12,038 bases of DNA from Butyrivibrio sp. (GCA_024688095.1 JAILEJ010000108.1:1-12038); one strand, 5' to 3'; shown: positions 1-8,395, counted from the stretch's first letter. Notes: generated by a model from the sequence alone, not told the origin. Numbers and translations are program-made.

Positions 1-1059
1 GGTACGCTTCTTCCTACAGCTTATGGAACAGCCTGTGCTTATGGAAACAGCTATGTTGAAGCGACTGGAATAGAGGTTACATCCTCTACAGATGTTACAA
101 TCAGTATAGGAGACACCTCACAGATATCATATAATGTAAGTCCATCAAATGCTTCAAACAAGGAAGCTTCTTTTTCAAGCTCAGATACATCTATTGCTAC
201 TGTTGACAGCAATGGTCTTATTACAGCAATAGAAGATGGAACGGCGGTAATAACTGTATCTTCTGTATATCCTGTTTTTACTGCAGAGGTAAATGTTACT
301 GTAGAAAAAATTGCTGTTTCATCCGTTACAATAAGTCCTTCAACGGCGTCTGTTTTACAAAATGAAACTACTTCACTTACGGCTACGGTAGCTCCTTCTG
401 ATGCAACTTATCCTGAGGTTACATGGACAAGTTCTGATCAGGCAATAGCAACAGTAGATAGTAGTGGTAATGTTTCAGCAGTAGGGCAGGGAACAGCAAC
501 AATAACGGCTACAGCAGATGGGGTATCTGGAACAGCAACAGTAACTGTTACAGGTGTTAAGTATTCATCAGGAAGTACTATTTCAGATTCATCTACAGGA
601 TCAAGTTATACAGTTACAAGTGATAGTACTGTAACCTATGAAGCGCCTAAGAATAAAAATGTCAAAAAGGTAACTATTCCAAACACAGTTACAATTGATG
701 GAGTAACATATGATGTAACAGCAATAGATGGTAATGCGTTTAAGAACTGCAAGAAATTAAAGAGTGTATCCATACCATCAAATATACAAACAATTGGTAA
801 TAATGCTTTTACAAACTGTTCTAAACTTAAAAAGGTTACACTCCCTAAGAATGTAACAAAGATAGGAAAGAATACATTTAAAGGTTGTAGCAGCCTTAGT
901 AAAATAGTTATTAAATCCAAGAATGTTTCATCTATTGGAAAGAATGCTTTTAAAAATATTTCAAGTAATGCTGTAATTGATGTACCAAACAATAAGATTA
1001 AAGCATATAAGAAACTATTAAAGAAAGCAAAGCTTTCCAGCTCAGTAACAGTCAAATAA
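1..1059 (+). CDS. Surface protein with BIG2 domains and BspA-type leucine-rich repeats (5'-partial)
   Basis: The frame is open from base 1 to a TAA at 1057-1059, so 352 C-terminal residues are visible and the start and any signal peptide lie outside the window. Two bacterial Ig-like (BIG2) domains are seen at about residues 24-103 and 104-185; each carries the typical IATVDSxG and G(T)AxIT core. A Ser/Thr-rich linker leads to four LRR_5/BspA-like repeats of 23-24 residues (242-264, 265-287, 288-311, 312 to about 332) with the pattern IGxNAFxNCxxLxxVxIP. The C-terminus is lysine-rich and ends VTVK, with no LPxTG sorting signal or membrane anchor in the visible part. Proteins of this architecture are usually exported and act in adhesion or carry an enzyme domain upstream; which one applies here cannot be told. 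The domain calls are strong, the function is open. Confidence 0.9.
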   Translation, partial: GTLLPTAYGTACAYGNSYVEATGIEVTSSTDVTISIGDTSQISYNVSPSNASNKEASFSSSDTSIATVDSNGLITAIEDGTAVITVSSVYPVFTAEVNVTVEKIAVSSVTISPSTASVLQNETTSLTATVAPSDATYPEVTWTSSDQAIATVDSSGNVSAVGQGTATITATADGVSGTATVTVTGVKYSSGSTISDSSTGSSYTVTSDSTVTYEAPKNKNVKKVTIPNTVTIDGVTYDVTAIDGNAFKNCKKLKSVSIPSNIQTIGNNAFTNCSKLKKVTLPKNVTKIGKNTFKGCSSLSKIVIKSKNVSSIGKNAFKNISSNAVIDVPNNKIKAYKKLLKKAKLSSSVTVK

Positions 1060-1066
1060 TAAATAT

Positions 1067-1116
1067 AAGCCATGTGCATCTATCCTTTGTGGAAGAAGAT
1101 TGCACATGGCTTTTTT
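1067..1116 (+). terminator. Rho-independent terminator of the surface-protein gene
   Basis: The arms AAGCCATGTGCA (1067-1078) and TGCACATGGCTT (1101-1112) are perfectly complementary over 12 bp around a 22-base loop, followed by T6 at 1111-1116. It lies 7 bases after the surface-protein stop. Read on the minus strand, the same hairpin is followed by a U-rich stretch (CTTATATTTATTATTT), so it may also end the convergent AraC-family gene. Confidence 0.88.
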
Positions 1117-1137
1117 ATATCAGAGGATATTGCTTTA

Positions 1138-2367
1138 TTATTTTATTAGCTTTAGTTCCTTTCTATATTCTGTTGGTGAAATACCTTTTTCCTCTTTGAA
1201 AAGTTTTGTGAAATATGAAAGATCAAATATTCCGCATTTATAAGATATATCCATAACTGACAAATCTGTATTTTCTAAAAAGAACACGGCATGTTCTATA
1301 CGCTTATGCTTTATAAAATCAGTAATGTTTTCTCCAACTTCTTTTTTAAATCTTGATGATAGATAGCTCTTATTAATATTAAATTTGTCAGCAATATTGC
1401 TAAGCGTAAGTTTGGATTCAAGGTTTGAATTTATGAAGTTTATCGCGGAGCCAATAGTTGGTGAATAGCCACTAATAGAGAAATTATTTACCATATTACA
1501 GTATTTTGTGATCATCTCTATCAAAAGATCATTGTACATAGTCAGTTCAGTCATATTTTCTATCTTTATAGACATTTTTCTGGAAAGATCATCGAGGTAA
1601 ATAGGATGGACACCTCCAAGCTGTGCTGATTTTCTAAAAAGTGTATTTGCAACTATAAGATAATTTTTCAGGCTACGAAGAGAGTTGGAGGTTCTTTGTT
1701 CAAGACTTCCAAAAGAAGGACTTACAAAAATACTAATAGCCTTTTTGTTGTTGCCTTCTGATATATATTTCATACCGAGATCTTCTTTGTAATAACGCTT
1801 TTCAAGAATATCTATCTGTTTTGAAAATTCAAATTCCTTTTCTGCTTTTATTTCAGACTGAAATGCTATGGCATTTGTATCATTAGCTTCAAAATATTTA
1901 AGCTCCGGATTTTGCCACAATTTTATGCTTAATGTACGAAGCATTAGCTCAAATTCGACTCTGTTTTTTATATATGGGATGGAAGAGTAATATTGAGTTA
2001 TATATGTTTTATATGAGGATGCAATATGTTTTTCTGAAATAAAAACTGCAATGTGATCTACAGATGCCGGTTTAACAATATATGGACTAAAAATTAGAAT
2101 ATCATCTTTATATTCATCAGGAATAAATATTGCATAGCAGTCGAAAATATCTTTTAGAATAAATATAGATTTTTGGTTTCTGATGTTTGTTTTCACAAAA
2201 TCAGGAAAGCTTTTCTTCATATCCAGGTATGAGTTATCATCCAGGATTGTTTTTCTAAGACCATTATCATAAGAATCATCCCATTTATAGGGTGGTTTTA
2301 TTTTTTTGCATGTAATATTCATTTCTGAAAAAAAGGATGTAATAAAGTCTAAAATTTCGTTCTTCAT
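1138..2367 (-). CDS. AraC-family transcriptional regulator, probable activator of the divergent beta-glucuronidase
   Basis: 409 residues. The C-terminal 106 residues (about 304-409) form the AraC/XylS DNA-binding domain with two helix-turn-helix units, near 320-345 (LTLSNIADKFNINKSYLSSR) and 369-395 (ending KGISPTEYR, the family's closing signature). The N-terminal 300 residues are not a simple cupin; they contain a central segment with KNYLI..NTL.RK..Q.GGVHPIY, which recurs in Clostridia AraC regulators of sugar genes. I chose ATG at 2367, with GGTGGG (2372-2377) 4 bases upstream; a TTG at 2379 is in frame but would put the start before that ribosome site. It is divergent from the glucuronidase, which suggests local control of it in response to a glucuronide or related sugar. 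That target is inferred from position. Confidence 0.9.
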   Translation of the reverse strand: MKNEILDFITSFFSEMNITCKKIKPPYKWDDSYDNGLRKTILDDNSYLDMKKSFPDFVKTNIRNQKSIFILKDIFDCYAIFIPDEYKDDILIFSPYIVKPASVDHIAVFISEKHIASSYKTYITQYYSSIPYIKNRVEFELMLRTLSIKLWQNPELKYFEANDTNAIAFQSEIKAEKEFEFSKQIDILEKRYYKEDLGMKYISEGNNKKAISIFVSPSFGSLEQRTSNSLRSLKNYLIVANTLFRKSAQLGGVHPIYLDDLSRKMSIKIENMTELTMYNDLLIEMITKYCNMVNNFSISGYSPTIGSAINFINSNLESKLTLSNIADKFNINKSYLSSRFKKEVGENITDFIKHKRIEHAVFFLENTDLSVMDISYKCGIFDLSYFTKLFKEEKGISPTEYRKELKLIK

Positions 2368-2410
2368 ATAACCCACCAAAACAAATATATTTATAATATA
2401 AACAAATATT

Positions 2411-2439
2411 ATTATAATATTGGCATATTAAATATTCAA
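2411..2439 (-). promoter_or_regulatory. Promoter of the AraC-family gene
   Basis: On the minus strand TTGAAT (2434-2439) and a consensus TATAAT (2411-2416) are separated by exactly 17 bases. Transcription would begin near 2404, giving a leader of about 37 bases before the ATG at 2367. It is the best sigma-A promoter match in the divergent gap. Confidence 0.65.
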
Positions 2440-2454
2440 TAATATCAGTATAGA

Positions 2455-2482
2455 TTCCAATAGTTATGAAACTGAATATAAA
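2455..2482 (+). promoter_or_regulatory. Weak candidate promoter of the beta-glucuronidase operon
   Basis: TTCCAA (2455-2460) and TATAAA (2477-2482) are 16 bases apart. The -35 is poor, as expected if an AraC-type activator is needed. A better -10 word, TATAAT at 2492-2497, has no usable -35 and would start RNA almost at the ribosome site. The call is tentative. Confidence 0.35.
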
Positions 2483-2504
2483 TAGTTTTTATATAATCCA
2501 AAAA

Positions 2505-2510
2505 GGAAGG
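2505..2510 (+). promoter_or_regulatory. Ribosome binding site that fixes the uidA start
   Basis: GGAAGG sits 8 bases before ATG 2519. An in-frame GTG at 2510 overlaps this site and therefore is unlikely to be the start, although it would lengthen the protein by three residues. Confidence 0.75.
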
Positions 2511-2518
2511 TGAAAAAT

Positions 2519-4366
2519 ATGTACAAATCATTATTATATCCAGTTGCTTCTGCGTGCAGAAGATTACTACCTCTTGATGGTATGTGGAAATTTAAATTTG
2601 ATAAAAAAAGTGAAGGAAATAAAGAGGGATGGAATACCGGACTTTCAGATTATGACCTTGTTCCAGTTCCTTCAAGTTTTGCAGACTTATTTACAGACAA
2701 AGACAGTAGAGAATTCTGTGGAGACTTCTGGTATGAAACAGAGTTTGTAGCTCCATCTGAATGGAAGGATAGAGAACTTGTAGTAAGATTCGGAAGTGTA
2801 ACACATCGTGCCACAGTTTATATTAATGGTGAAGAGGTTACATCTCATGTGGGAGGCTTTCTTCCATTTAATGCCGATATAACAGGCAAGGTTAAATTTG
2901 ATGAGATGAATAAGCTTGTAGTAAAGGCTAATAATGAGCTTTCAGAAAAAATGATTCCATGTGGTAAGACTTCTGTTAGAAGTGATGGAACAAAATATGC
3001 ACAGGCATATTTTGACTTCTTTAATTATTCTGGAATCCATAGAAGCGTAAAGCTTATGGCACTTCCAAAGTTAAGTATTACAGACTATGAAACTACTTAT
3101 GAAATAAAGGATGACAGAAGTGCCATTGTTAATTATAATGTTTGTGTTGAAGATTTTGCTTCAGATAATTCTGCAAATTATGAAGTTAAGGTTTGCCTTA
3201 AGGACAAGGAAGGAAATGTTGTTGCATCTTCTGATGGAGAAAAGGGAAAGCTTAAAGTAGAAAATGCAAATTTGTGGAATGTAAGAGCAGCATATTTGTA
3301 CACAATCGTAATTGATCTTGTGGACAAAGAGGGCAATAAAATAGACGAGTATGTGGATAAGATCGGTATCAGAACCTTTGAAATTAAGGATGGACATTTT
3401 TTGTTAAATGGAAAGCCTGTTTATCTTAGAGGCTTTGGAAAACATGAAGACAGTGATATCAGAGGAAGAGGACTGGATCTAGCTACAATTAAACGTGATT
3501 ATGAATGTATGAAATGGATTGGCTCGAACTGTTTTAGAACAAGCCATTATCCATATGCAGAAGAGATGTATAGGATGGCTGATGAAGAAGGCTTCCTTAT
3601 CATAGATGAGACACCTGCAGTAGGCATGTTTGAAAGTCTTATGAATGCGGTTGATGCAGCATCAGGCTCAAAGGCTGTTGTACATTGGTTTGAAAAGGAA
3701 ACAACACCAGAACTTCTAGAGCATCATAAGGAATGCATTAAGGATATGATTAAAAGGGATAAGAATCATCCTTCTGTTATTGCGTGGTCACTGCTTAATG
3801 AGCCTGAAACTATTTATGAATGTGCTGTTCCATATTTTGAAGCAGTTTTTGAATGTGCAAGACAGGAGGATCCTCAGAAGAGACCAAGAACATTTGCACT
3901 TGTAATAAATTCAACTCCTGATAATTGTAAATGCTGGCATCTTTGTGATTTTGTATCACTTAACAGATATTATGGATGGTATGTAATGGGCGGATATAAT
4001 ATTGTATCTGCTGAGCAGGCGTTTAGAGCAGAAATGGATAAATGGGCAAAGATAAGAGGTGATAAACCGTTTATCTTTACAGAGTATGGTGCAGACACTT
4101 CTGGTGAGCTTCATAAGCTGCCATCTGTTATGTGGAGTCAGGAATATCAGGATGAATATTATGATATGAATCATAGTGTATTTGACAGCTATCCATGGGT
4201 TCAGGGAGAACTGGTATGGAATTTTGCTGATTTCCAGACAGGAGAAGGAATCATTCGAATGAATGGTAACAAGAAGGGCATATTTACAAGAAACCGTCAG
4301 CCAAAGAGCGCAGCGTATGTGCTTAAGCATAGATGGGAGGAATTGCCTCTTGATTACAAAAAATAA
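2519..4366 (+). CDS. uidA: Beta-glucuronidase (glycoside hydrolase family 2)
   Basis: 615 residues, close to the 603 of E. coli GusA. The protein hydrolyses beta-D-glucuronides to glucuronic acid and an aglycone. The domain order is GH2 sugar-binding (about 15-180), immunoglobulin-like middle domain (about 185-285), then TIM barrel from about 290. The acid/base is E428 in SLLNEPE and the nucleophile E522 in FTEYGAD. The glucuronidase-specific N-K motif that reads the sugar carboxylate is N584/K586 in GNKKGIFTR, which separates it from beta-galactosidases. The active-site loop before the barrel acid/base (about 365-400) is similar in length to E. coli's loop, so processing of small glucuronides is plausible. 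There is no signal peptide, so it is cytoplasmic and needs an importer not seen here. It is followed after 3 bases by a helicase gene. Confidence 0.95.
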   Translation: MYKSLLYPVASACRRLLPLDGMWKFKFDKKSEGNKEGWNTGLSDYDLVPVPSSFADLFTDKDSREFCGDFWYETEFVAPSEWKDRELVVRFGSVTHRATVYINGEEVTSHVGGFLPFNADITGKVKFDEMNKLVVKANNELSEKMIPCGKTSVRSDGTKYAQAYFDFFNYSGIHRSVKLMALPKLSITDYETTYEIKDDRSAIVNYNVCVEDFASDNSANYEVKVCLKDKEGNVVASSDGEKGKLKVENANLWNVRAAYLYTIVIDLVDKEGNKIDEYVDKIGIRTFEIKDGHFLLNGKPVYLRGFGKHEDSDIRGRGLDLATIKRDYECMKWIGSNCFRTSHYPYAEEMYRMADEEGFLIIDETPAVGMFESLMNAVDAASGSKAVVHWFEKETTPELLEHHKECIKDMIKRDKNHPSVIAWSLLNEPETIYECAVPYFEAVFECARQEDPQKRPRTFALVINSTPDNCKCWHLCDFVSLNRYYGWYVMGGYNIVSAEQAFRAEMDKWAKIRGDKPFIFTEYGADTSGELHKLPSVMWSQEYQDEYYDMNHSVFDSYPWVQGELVWNFADFQTGEGIIRMNGNKKGIFTRNRQPKSAAYVLKHRWEELPLDYKK

Positions 4367-4369
4367 TAA

Positions 4370-6391
4370 ATGACAGATAAAGATTTTTTTGAAAAATATA
4401 ATATTAAATTAAATGATCAACAAATGGAAGCAGTAAGGGCCGTTAACGGGTCCGTACTGCTTCTTGCTGTTCCCGGAAGTGGAAAGACAACGGTACTTGT
4501 TACAAGACTTGGTTATATGATCAAATGCTGTAATATAGCGCCTCAGAATATACTTACAATTACTTATACCGTTGCGGCAACAAAGGATATGGAGAGCAGG
4601 TACAAAAAGCTTTTTAAAGAGGACCGCGGTTATGAGAATATGTCTGAGAATTCTTTTGGCATGGCTTTTCCAGAGTTTAGAACTATAAATGGTATATGTA
4701 CAAAGATTATTATGTACTATAGCAAACTTATAGGAAAAAAGCCCTTTGAGCTTATAACAAATGAAAAGCAGATAGCAGCAATTCTTTCAGAAATATATCT
4801 AAAGGTTGAAAGGGAATATCCAACAGAAAGTGATATAAAAAATGTCAGGACACAGATAACTTATATAAAGAATATGATGCTGTCTGCAGATGATATTAAA
4901 AAAAGATATAAGGACGAAGATACAGATATTCCTAAGATATATGAAAAATATAAATCTCAGCTTAGAGAACGCGGACTTATGGATTATGATGATCAGATGG
5001 TCTTTGCTCTTAATATACTTCGTATCAGCAGAGAAACCATGACTTATTTTCAAAATCAGTACCCTTATATTTGCGTGGATGAAGCGCAGGACACATCTAA
5101 AATACAGCATGAAATAATAAAAGCTCTCTCATCTTCTTCAGGAAACATTTTTATGGTAGGAGATGAAGATCAGAGTATATATGGGTTCAGGGCAGCATTT
5201 CCGGATGCACTTCTTGATTTTGAAAAAGACCATCCTGGTGCAAGTGTTCTCCTTATGGAAAAGAATTATCGCTCAGATAAGACAATAGTTGATGCGGCTC
5301 AAAGGTTTATTTCTTTAAACAAACTTAGGCATGAAAAACATATGATAGCCGACAATCCTGCGGTAAACGAGATAAATGTTGTTGAGCTTTCTTACAGAAG
5401 CCAGCAGTACAACTATCTTTTAAAGGTAGCTCAGAATATGGCAGAAAGTGGAAAAATTTATTCAGAGCATCGTGACCATGACAGAACTACAACTGCAGTT
5501 TTATACAGGGATACGGAAAGTATAATCCCTTTCATCAATATGCTTGAGAATGAAAAAATCGCATACAGGATAAGAAGTAATGAAGCAGTATTTTTTACAA
5601 ACAGACTTGTTATGGATATAAAGAATATAATCCAGTTTGCGTATGATGATTCAAACACTGAGCTGTTCATGAAAGTATATTTTAAAATAGGACTTTTTAT
5701 GAGTAAGCAGGTTGCACAAAATGCATGCGAACTGTCGGCACAGTCAAATAAGGACATTCTTGCTACAGCTTATGAGTATTGTGATATGCCTGCAGGAACC
5801 AGAAACAGGGTGAAAGAAGCTCGTGAATCTCTTTCAAAGCTCAGAAAATGCAGCGGGAATGATATAATAAACAGCATTTTGTATGATATGAAATATTATG
5901 ATTATATGGACAGGATGAGCCTTAATGAAAATAAGATAAGTATATTAAGAAGCATTGCATATAAAGAAGTATCAGCGCTTAGTTTTCTTAACAGATTAGA
6001 TGAACTTCAGAACATAATGCAGAATAAAGAACCGGATTATAACTGCAATCTTATTCTATCTACAATTCATGGCAGTAAGGGACTTGAGTATGATAATGTT
6101 TTTATCATAGATGCTCTTGATGGAGTATTTCCTGAGTCAATCCCGTATATGATGGATGTTAAGAAAAACAAAGAAGAGATGAAACTTTATGAGGAAGAAA
6201 GGCGTCTTTTTTATGTTGCTGCAACAAGGGCCAAAAATAAACTAACGCTTCTTAGAGTTGGAAGAGATACTACCTTTATCAGACAGCTTGTAAAAATCAA
6301 AGAAAAATCAGTTTCAACTGTAAATAAAAAGAAGAGCCATTTTGCATTTGGAGCTGGTTATAAGCCTTTCTCTGTATCAAATAAAAAGTGA
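4370..6391 (+). CDS. UvrD/PcrA-like superfamily 1 ATP-dependent DNA helicase
   Basis: 673 residues. All core SF1A motifs are present: Q-motif LNDQQMEAV (14-22), Walker A AVPGSGKTT (33-41, K39), motif Ia TITYTVAATKDM, Walker B VDEAQDTS (236-243), motif III VGDEDQSIYGFRAA, motif IV NYRSD, motif V STIHGSKGLEYDNVFI (from about 564) and motif VI RRLFYVAATRAKNKL with R611/R612 and R620. It should translocate 3'-5' on single-stranded DNA, in repair or replication restart. It is shorter than typical PcrA (about 720-750) and lacks the usual PcrA C-terminal tail, so it is more likely an accessory paralogue than the housekeeping uvrD/pcrA. No clear Shine-Dalgarno precedes ATG 4370; the 3-base gap to the upstream stop suggests translational coupling to the glucuronidase. 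Confidence 0.93.
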   Translation: MTDKDFFEKYNIKLNDQQMEAVRAVNGSVLLLAVPGSGKTTVLVTRLGYMIKCCNIAPQNILTITYTVAATKDMESRYKKLFKEDRGYENMSENSFGMAFPEFRTINGICTKIIMYYSKLIGKKPFELITNEKQIAAILSEIYLKVEREYPTESDIKNVRTQITYIKNMMLSADDIKKRYKDEDTDIPKIYEKYKSQLRERGLMDYDDQMVFALNILRISRETMTYFQNQYPYICVDEAQDTSKIQHEIIKALSSSSGNIFMVGDEDQSIYGFRAAFPDALLDFEKDHPGASVLLMEKNYRSDKTIVDAAQRFISLNKLRHEKHMIADNPAVNEINVVELSYRSQQYNYLLKVAQNMAESGKIYSEHRDHDRTTTAVLYRDTESIIPFINMLENEKIAYRIRSNEAVFFTNRLVMDIKNIIQFAYDDSNTELFMKVYFKIGLFMSKQVAQNACELSAQSNKDILATAYEYCDMPAGTRNRVKEARESLSKLRKCSGNDIINSILYDMKYYDYMDRMSLNENKISILRSIAYKEVSALSFLNRLDELQNIMQNKEPDYNCNLILSTIHGSKGLEYDNVFIIDALDGVFPESIPYMMDVKKNKEEMKLYEEERRLFYVAATRAKNKLTLLRVGRDTTFIRQLVKIKEKSVSTVNKKKSHFAFGAGYKPFSVSNKK

Positions 6392-6400
6392 TAGTATGCT

Positions 6401-6420
6401 TATAACTGGTTATAGTTTTT
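6401..6420 (+). terminator. Weak candidate terminator of the glucuronidase-helicase unit
   Basis: TATAAC and GTTATA (6401-6406 and 6409-6414) form a short dyad followed by GTTTTT. With a real loop only about 5 A/T pairs remain, so termination may be inefficient. It is the only candidate in the gap after the helicase. Confidence 0.35.
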
Positions 6421-6463
6421 AACAATAACCAATATTTAAAGGAATATTTTATTTTGAAAAAAA

Positions 6464-6472
6464 TGTGATAAT
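6464..6472 (+). promoter_or_regulatory. Candidate extended -10 promoter for the sulfhydrylase gene
   Basis: TG at 6464-6465 plus GATAAT at 6467-6472 forms an extended -10 element without a good -35. RNA would start near 6479, just before the leader stem-loop, leaving a leader of about 98 bases. Confidence 0.35.
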
Positions 6473-6484
6473 ATTATTTAAGTG

Positions 6485-6528
6485 TGAAAGAGTTTCATTT
6501 TTAAAAGTAGACAACTGAGACTTTTTCA
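6485..6528 (+). other. Stem-loop in the leader of the sulfhydrylase gene
   Basis: Bases 6485-6497 pair with 6516-6528 to give a 13-bp stem with two G-U pairs around an 18-base loop. No U-tract follows, so it is not a standard terminator. I do not recognise SAM-I, SAM-II, S(MK) or T-box signatures. It could be a regulatory or mRNA-stabilising structure. Confidence 0.45.
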
Positions 6529-6577
6529 GAATAATGATTAGGTCGCGGACTTATATGCGTCAGAACGGAGAAATAAA

Positions 6578-7861
6578 ATGAGTGATTTTAGATTAAATAC
6601 TAAATGTGTTCAGGCTGGATACAAACCAGGAAATGGAGAACCACGTCAGATTCCAATTATACAGTCAACAACATTTAAATATGATACAAGTGAAGATATG
6701 GGTAAGCTTTTTGATCTTGAAGCTTCGGGTTATTTTTATTCAAGACTTCAGAATCCTACATGTGATATGGTAGCTGCAAAGATTGCTGCACTTGAAGGTG
6801 GAAGTGCTGCAATGCTTACATCATCAGGACAGGCTGCTAACTTTTTTGCATTATTTAATATTTGTGAATGCGGAAGTCATATTGTAGCTTCTTCATCAAT
6901 TTATGGCGGAACATTCAATCTTATTGCTGTAACAATGAAGAAGATGGGAATTGATGTAACATTTGTTGCTCCTGACGCTTCTGAAGAAGAACTTAATGCA
7001 GCTTTTAAGGATAACACAAGGGCAATGTTTGGAGAAACAATTGCAAACCCTGCACTTACAGTTCTTGATATTGAAAAATTTGCAAAGGTTGCACATGCAC
7101 ATAATGTACCTCTCATTGTTGATAATACATTCCCGACACCGGTAAACTGCAGACCAATTGAATGGGGAGCAGATATTGTAACACATTCTACAACAAAGTA
7201 TATGGATGGACATGGAAGTGCTGTTGGCGGTGCAATAATAGATTCAGGTAAGTTTGACTGGATGGCACATGCAGATATGTTCCCAGGTCTTTGTACACCA
7301 GATGATTCATATCATGGAATTACTTATGCAGAGAAATTTGGAAAAGAAGGAGCATTCATTACTAAATGTACTGCTCAGCTTATGCGAGATTTTGGATGTG
7401 TTCAGTCACCTCAGAGTGCATTTATATTAAATCTTGGACTTGAATCACTTCATGTAAGAATGCCAAGACATGTAGAAAATGGTCAGGCTGTTGCAGAATT
7501 CCTTGAAAGTCATGATAAGGTTGTAAAGGTTAATTATTCAGGGCTTAAGAGTGATAAATATTATGAGACAGCTCAGAAGTATCTTCCAAATGGTGGATGT
7601 GGAGTTGTTTCATTTGAACTTAAAGGTGGAAGAGCAGCTGCAGAGAAATTTATGAAGAACTTAAAGCTTGCAGCAATTGAGACACATGTAGCCGATGCAA
7701 GAACATGTTGCCTTAACCCTGCAACTTCTACTCACAGACAGATGAATGATGAGCAGCTTGCTGCAGCAGGAATTCCAGCTGGACTTGTTCGTATGTCCTG
7801 TGGTCTTGAGGACAAGAATGATCTTATTGCAGATCTTGAGCAGGCACTTGCACAGATTTAA
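6578..7861 (+). CDS. metY: O-acetylhomoserine sulfhydrylase (PLP-dependent, Cys/Met metabolism family)
   Basis: 427 residues, the typical MetY length; cystathionine gamma-synthases and lyases are nearer 380-400. It condenses O-acetyl-L-homoserine with sulfide to homocysteine (or uses methanethiol to give methionine) in the cytoplasm. The PLP lysine lies in HSTTKYMDGHG (near residue 208). Also visible are YSRLQNPT near the N-terminus, the cofactor-contacting SSGQAA, the VDNTFPTP loop, and the C-terminal ATSTHRQM and RMSCGLED signatures of the family. GGAG stands 8 bases before the ATG at 6578. It is a single-gene unit with a leader hairpin upstream and a strong terminator downstream. Homocysteine-forming MetY is the best call; a lyase role is the alternative. 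Confidence 0.93.
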   Translation: MSDFRLNTKCVQAGYKPGNGEPRQIPIIQSTTFKYDTSEDMGKLFDLEASGYFYSRLQNPTCDMVAAKIAALEGGSAAMLTSSGQAANFFALFNICECGSHIVASSSIYGGTFNLIAVTMKKMGIDVTFVAPDASEEELNAAFKDNTRAMFGETIANPALTVLDIEKFAKVAHAHNVPLIVDNTFPTPVNCRPIEWGADIVTHSTTKYMDGHGSAVGGAIIDSGKFDWMAHADMFPGLCTPDDSYHGITYAEKFGKEGAFITKCTAQLMRDFGCVQSPQSAFILNLGLESLHVRMPRHVENGQAVAEFLESHDKVVKVNYSGLKSDKYYETAQKYLPNGGCGVVSFELKGGRAAAEKFMKNLKLAAIETHVADARTCCLNPATSTHRQMNDEQLAAAGIPAGLVRMSCGLEDKNDLIADLEQALAQI

Positions 7862-7879
7862 AAAATATAAATAAAAAAT

Positions 7880-7947
7880 AAGGTGGTCACTTTGAGACAT
7901 CAGCCTTTTGAGGCTAGGGTACAAAGTAACCACCTTTTATTTTATTT
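7880..7947. terminator. Bidirectional terminator between metY and the convergent small gene
   Basis: AAGGTGGT-C-ACTTTG (7880-7894) pairs with CAAAGT-A-ACCACCTT (7922-7936), a 14-bp stem with one internal mismatch. Its apex holds a second hairpin, AGCCT/AGGCT (7902-7906 and 7911-7915). TTTTATTTTATTT follows on the plus strand, and an A-rich tract (7862-7880) gives a U-tract on the minus strand, so it can serve both genes. Confidence 0.9.
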
Positions 7948-8275
7948 AAAGAACTGTAAGAGATTTGGTTCTTTTCCAACGATAAACTTCAGGAAATGCT
8001 CTTTTGGTACTGTTTTTGGCAGCTAAAAGGCATGTGGCATTCATTAGAGAAATAGTTGAATCTATATAACGTATCCGGTTGTCACAAAACTGCATTGTTG
8101 GATATATCATACTGTCAAAAAGATATTGCGCATCACCTTGTCCTTCAAAAGAAAGCTCAATATTTTTGAGAAATTTCACCTGGTCATCTAGTACAGAGTC
8201 ATTATAAACAAAGCATTTTTTGATGTAATCGTCTACTGACATATGAGTGTGAAAATATCTACTATAAATAACCAT
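7946..8275 (-). CDS. Hypothetical protein, 109 residues
   Basis: I do not recognise the family. The gene is supported by a perfect AGGAGG 6 bases before the ATG at 8275 and by a shared terminator exactly at its stop. The protein has no signal peptide and no membrane segment. It is fairly aromatic and His/Tyr-rich at the N-terminus (MVIYSRYFHTHMSVDDY), has two acidic stretches in the middle, and is basic at the C-terminus (KRAFPEVYRWKRTKSL). It contains three scattered cysteines and no CxxC metal knuckle. It is transcribed divergently from the ZorAB-like operon with 286 bases between the two starts, so shared regulation is possible but not shown. Confidence 0.78.
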   Translation of the reverse strand: MVIYSRYFHTHMSVDDYIKKCFVYNDSVLDDQVKFLKNIELSFEGQGDAQYLFDSMIYPTMQFCDNRIRYIDSTISLMNATCLLAAKNSTKRAFPEVYRWKRTKSLTVL

Positions 8276-8395
8276 AATATTCCTCCTGATGAGCTTTTAA
8301 GAACGGATGAAAATAATTATCATTTAAAGATTTTTTCTTAAGCTTATTTTAATGAAAAACAAATAATATTACAAGTGGATAAAAAATTTCACACA

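Noticed and set aside
636..1079. A 147-residue hydrophobic minus-strand protein
   Set aside because: It lies antisense to the leucine-rich repeats of the surface protein, overlaps the terminator and has no convincing ribosome site. It is an artefact of the repeat composition.
2492..2497. TATAAT as the main -10 of the glucuronidase
   Set aside because: There is no -35 at the right distance, and the RNA would start only about 2 bases before the ribosome site.
4370..6391. Housekeeping uvrD/pcrA
   Set aside because: It is shorter than PcrA, lacks its usual C-terminal extension, and sits behind a catabolic gene. A general UvrD-like call is safer.
6392..6577. SAM-I riboswitch or T-box upstream of metY
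   Set aside because: No S-box GA-rich core or kink-turn, and no T-box GGTGGTACCGCG antiterminator. No terminator hairpin with a U-tract precedes the gene.
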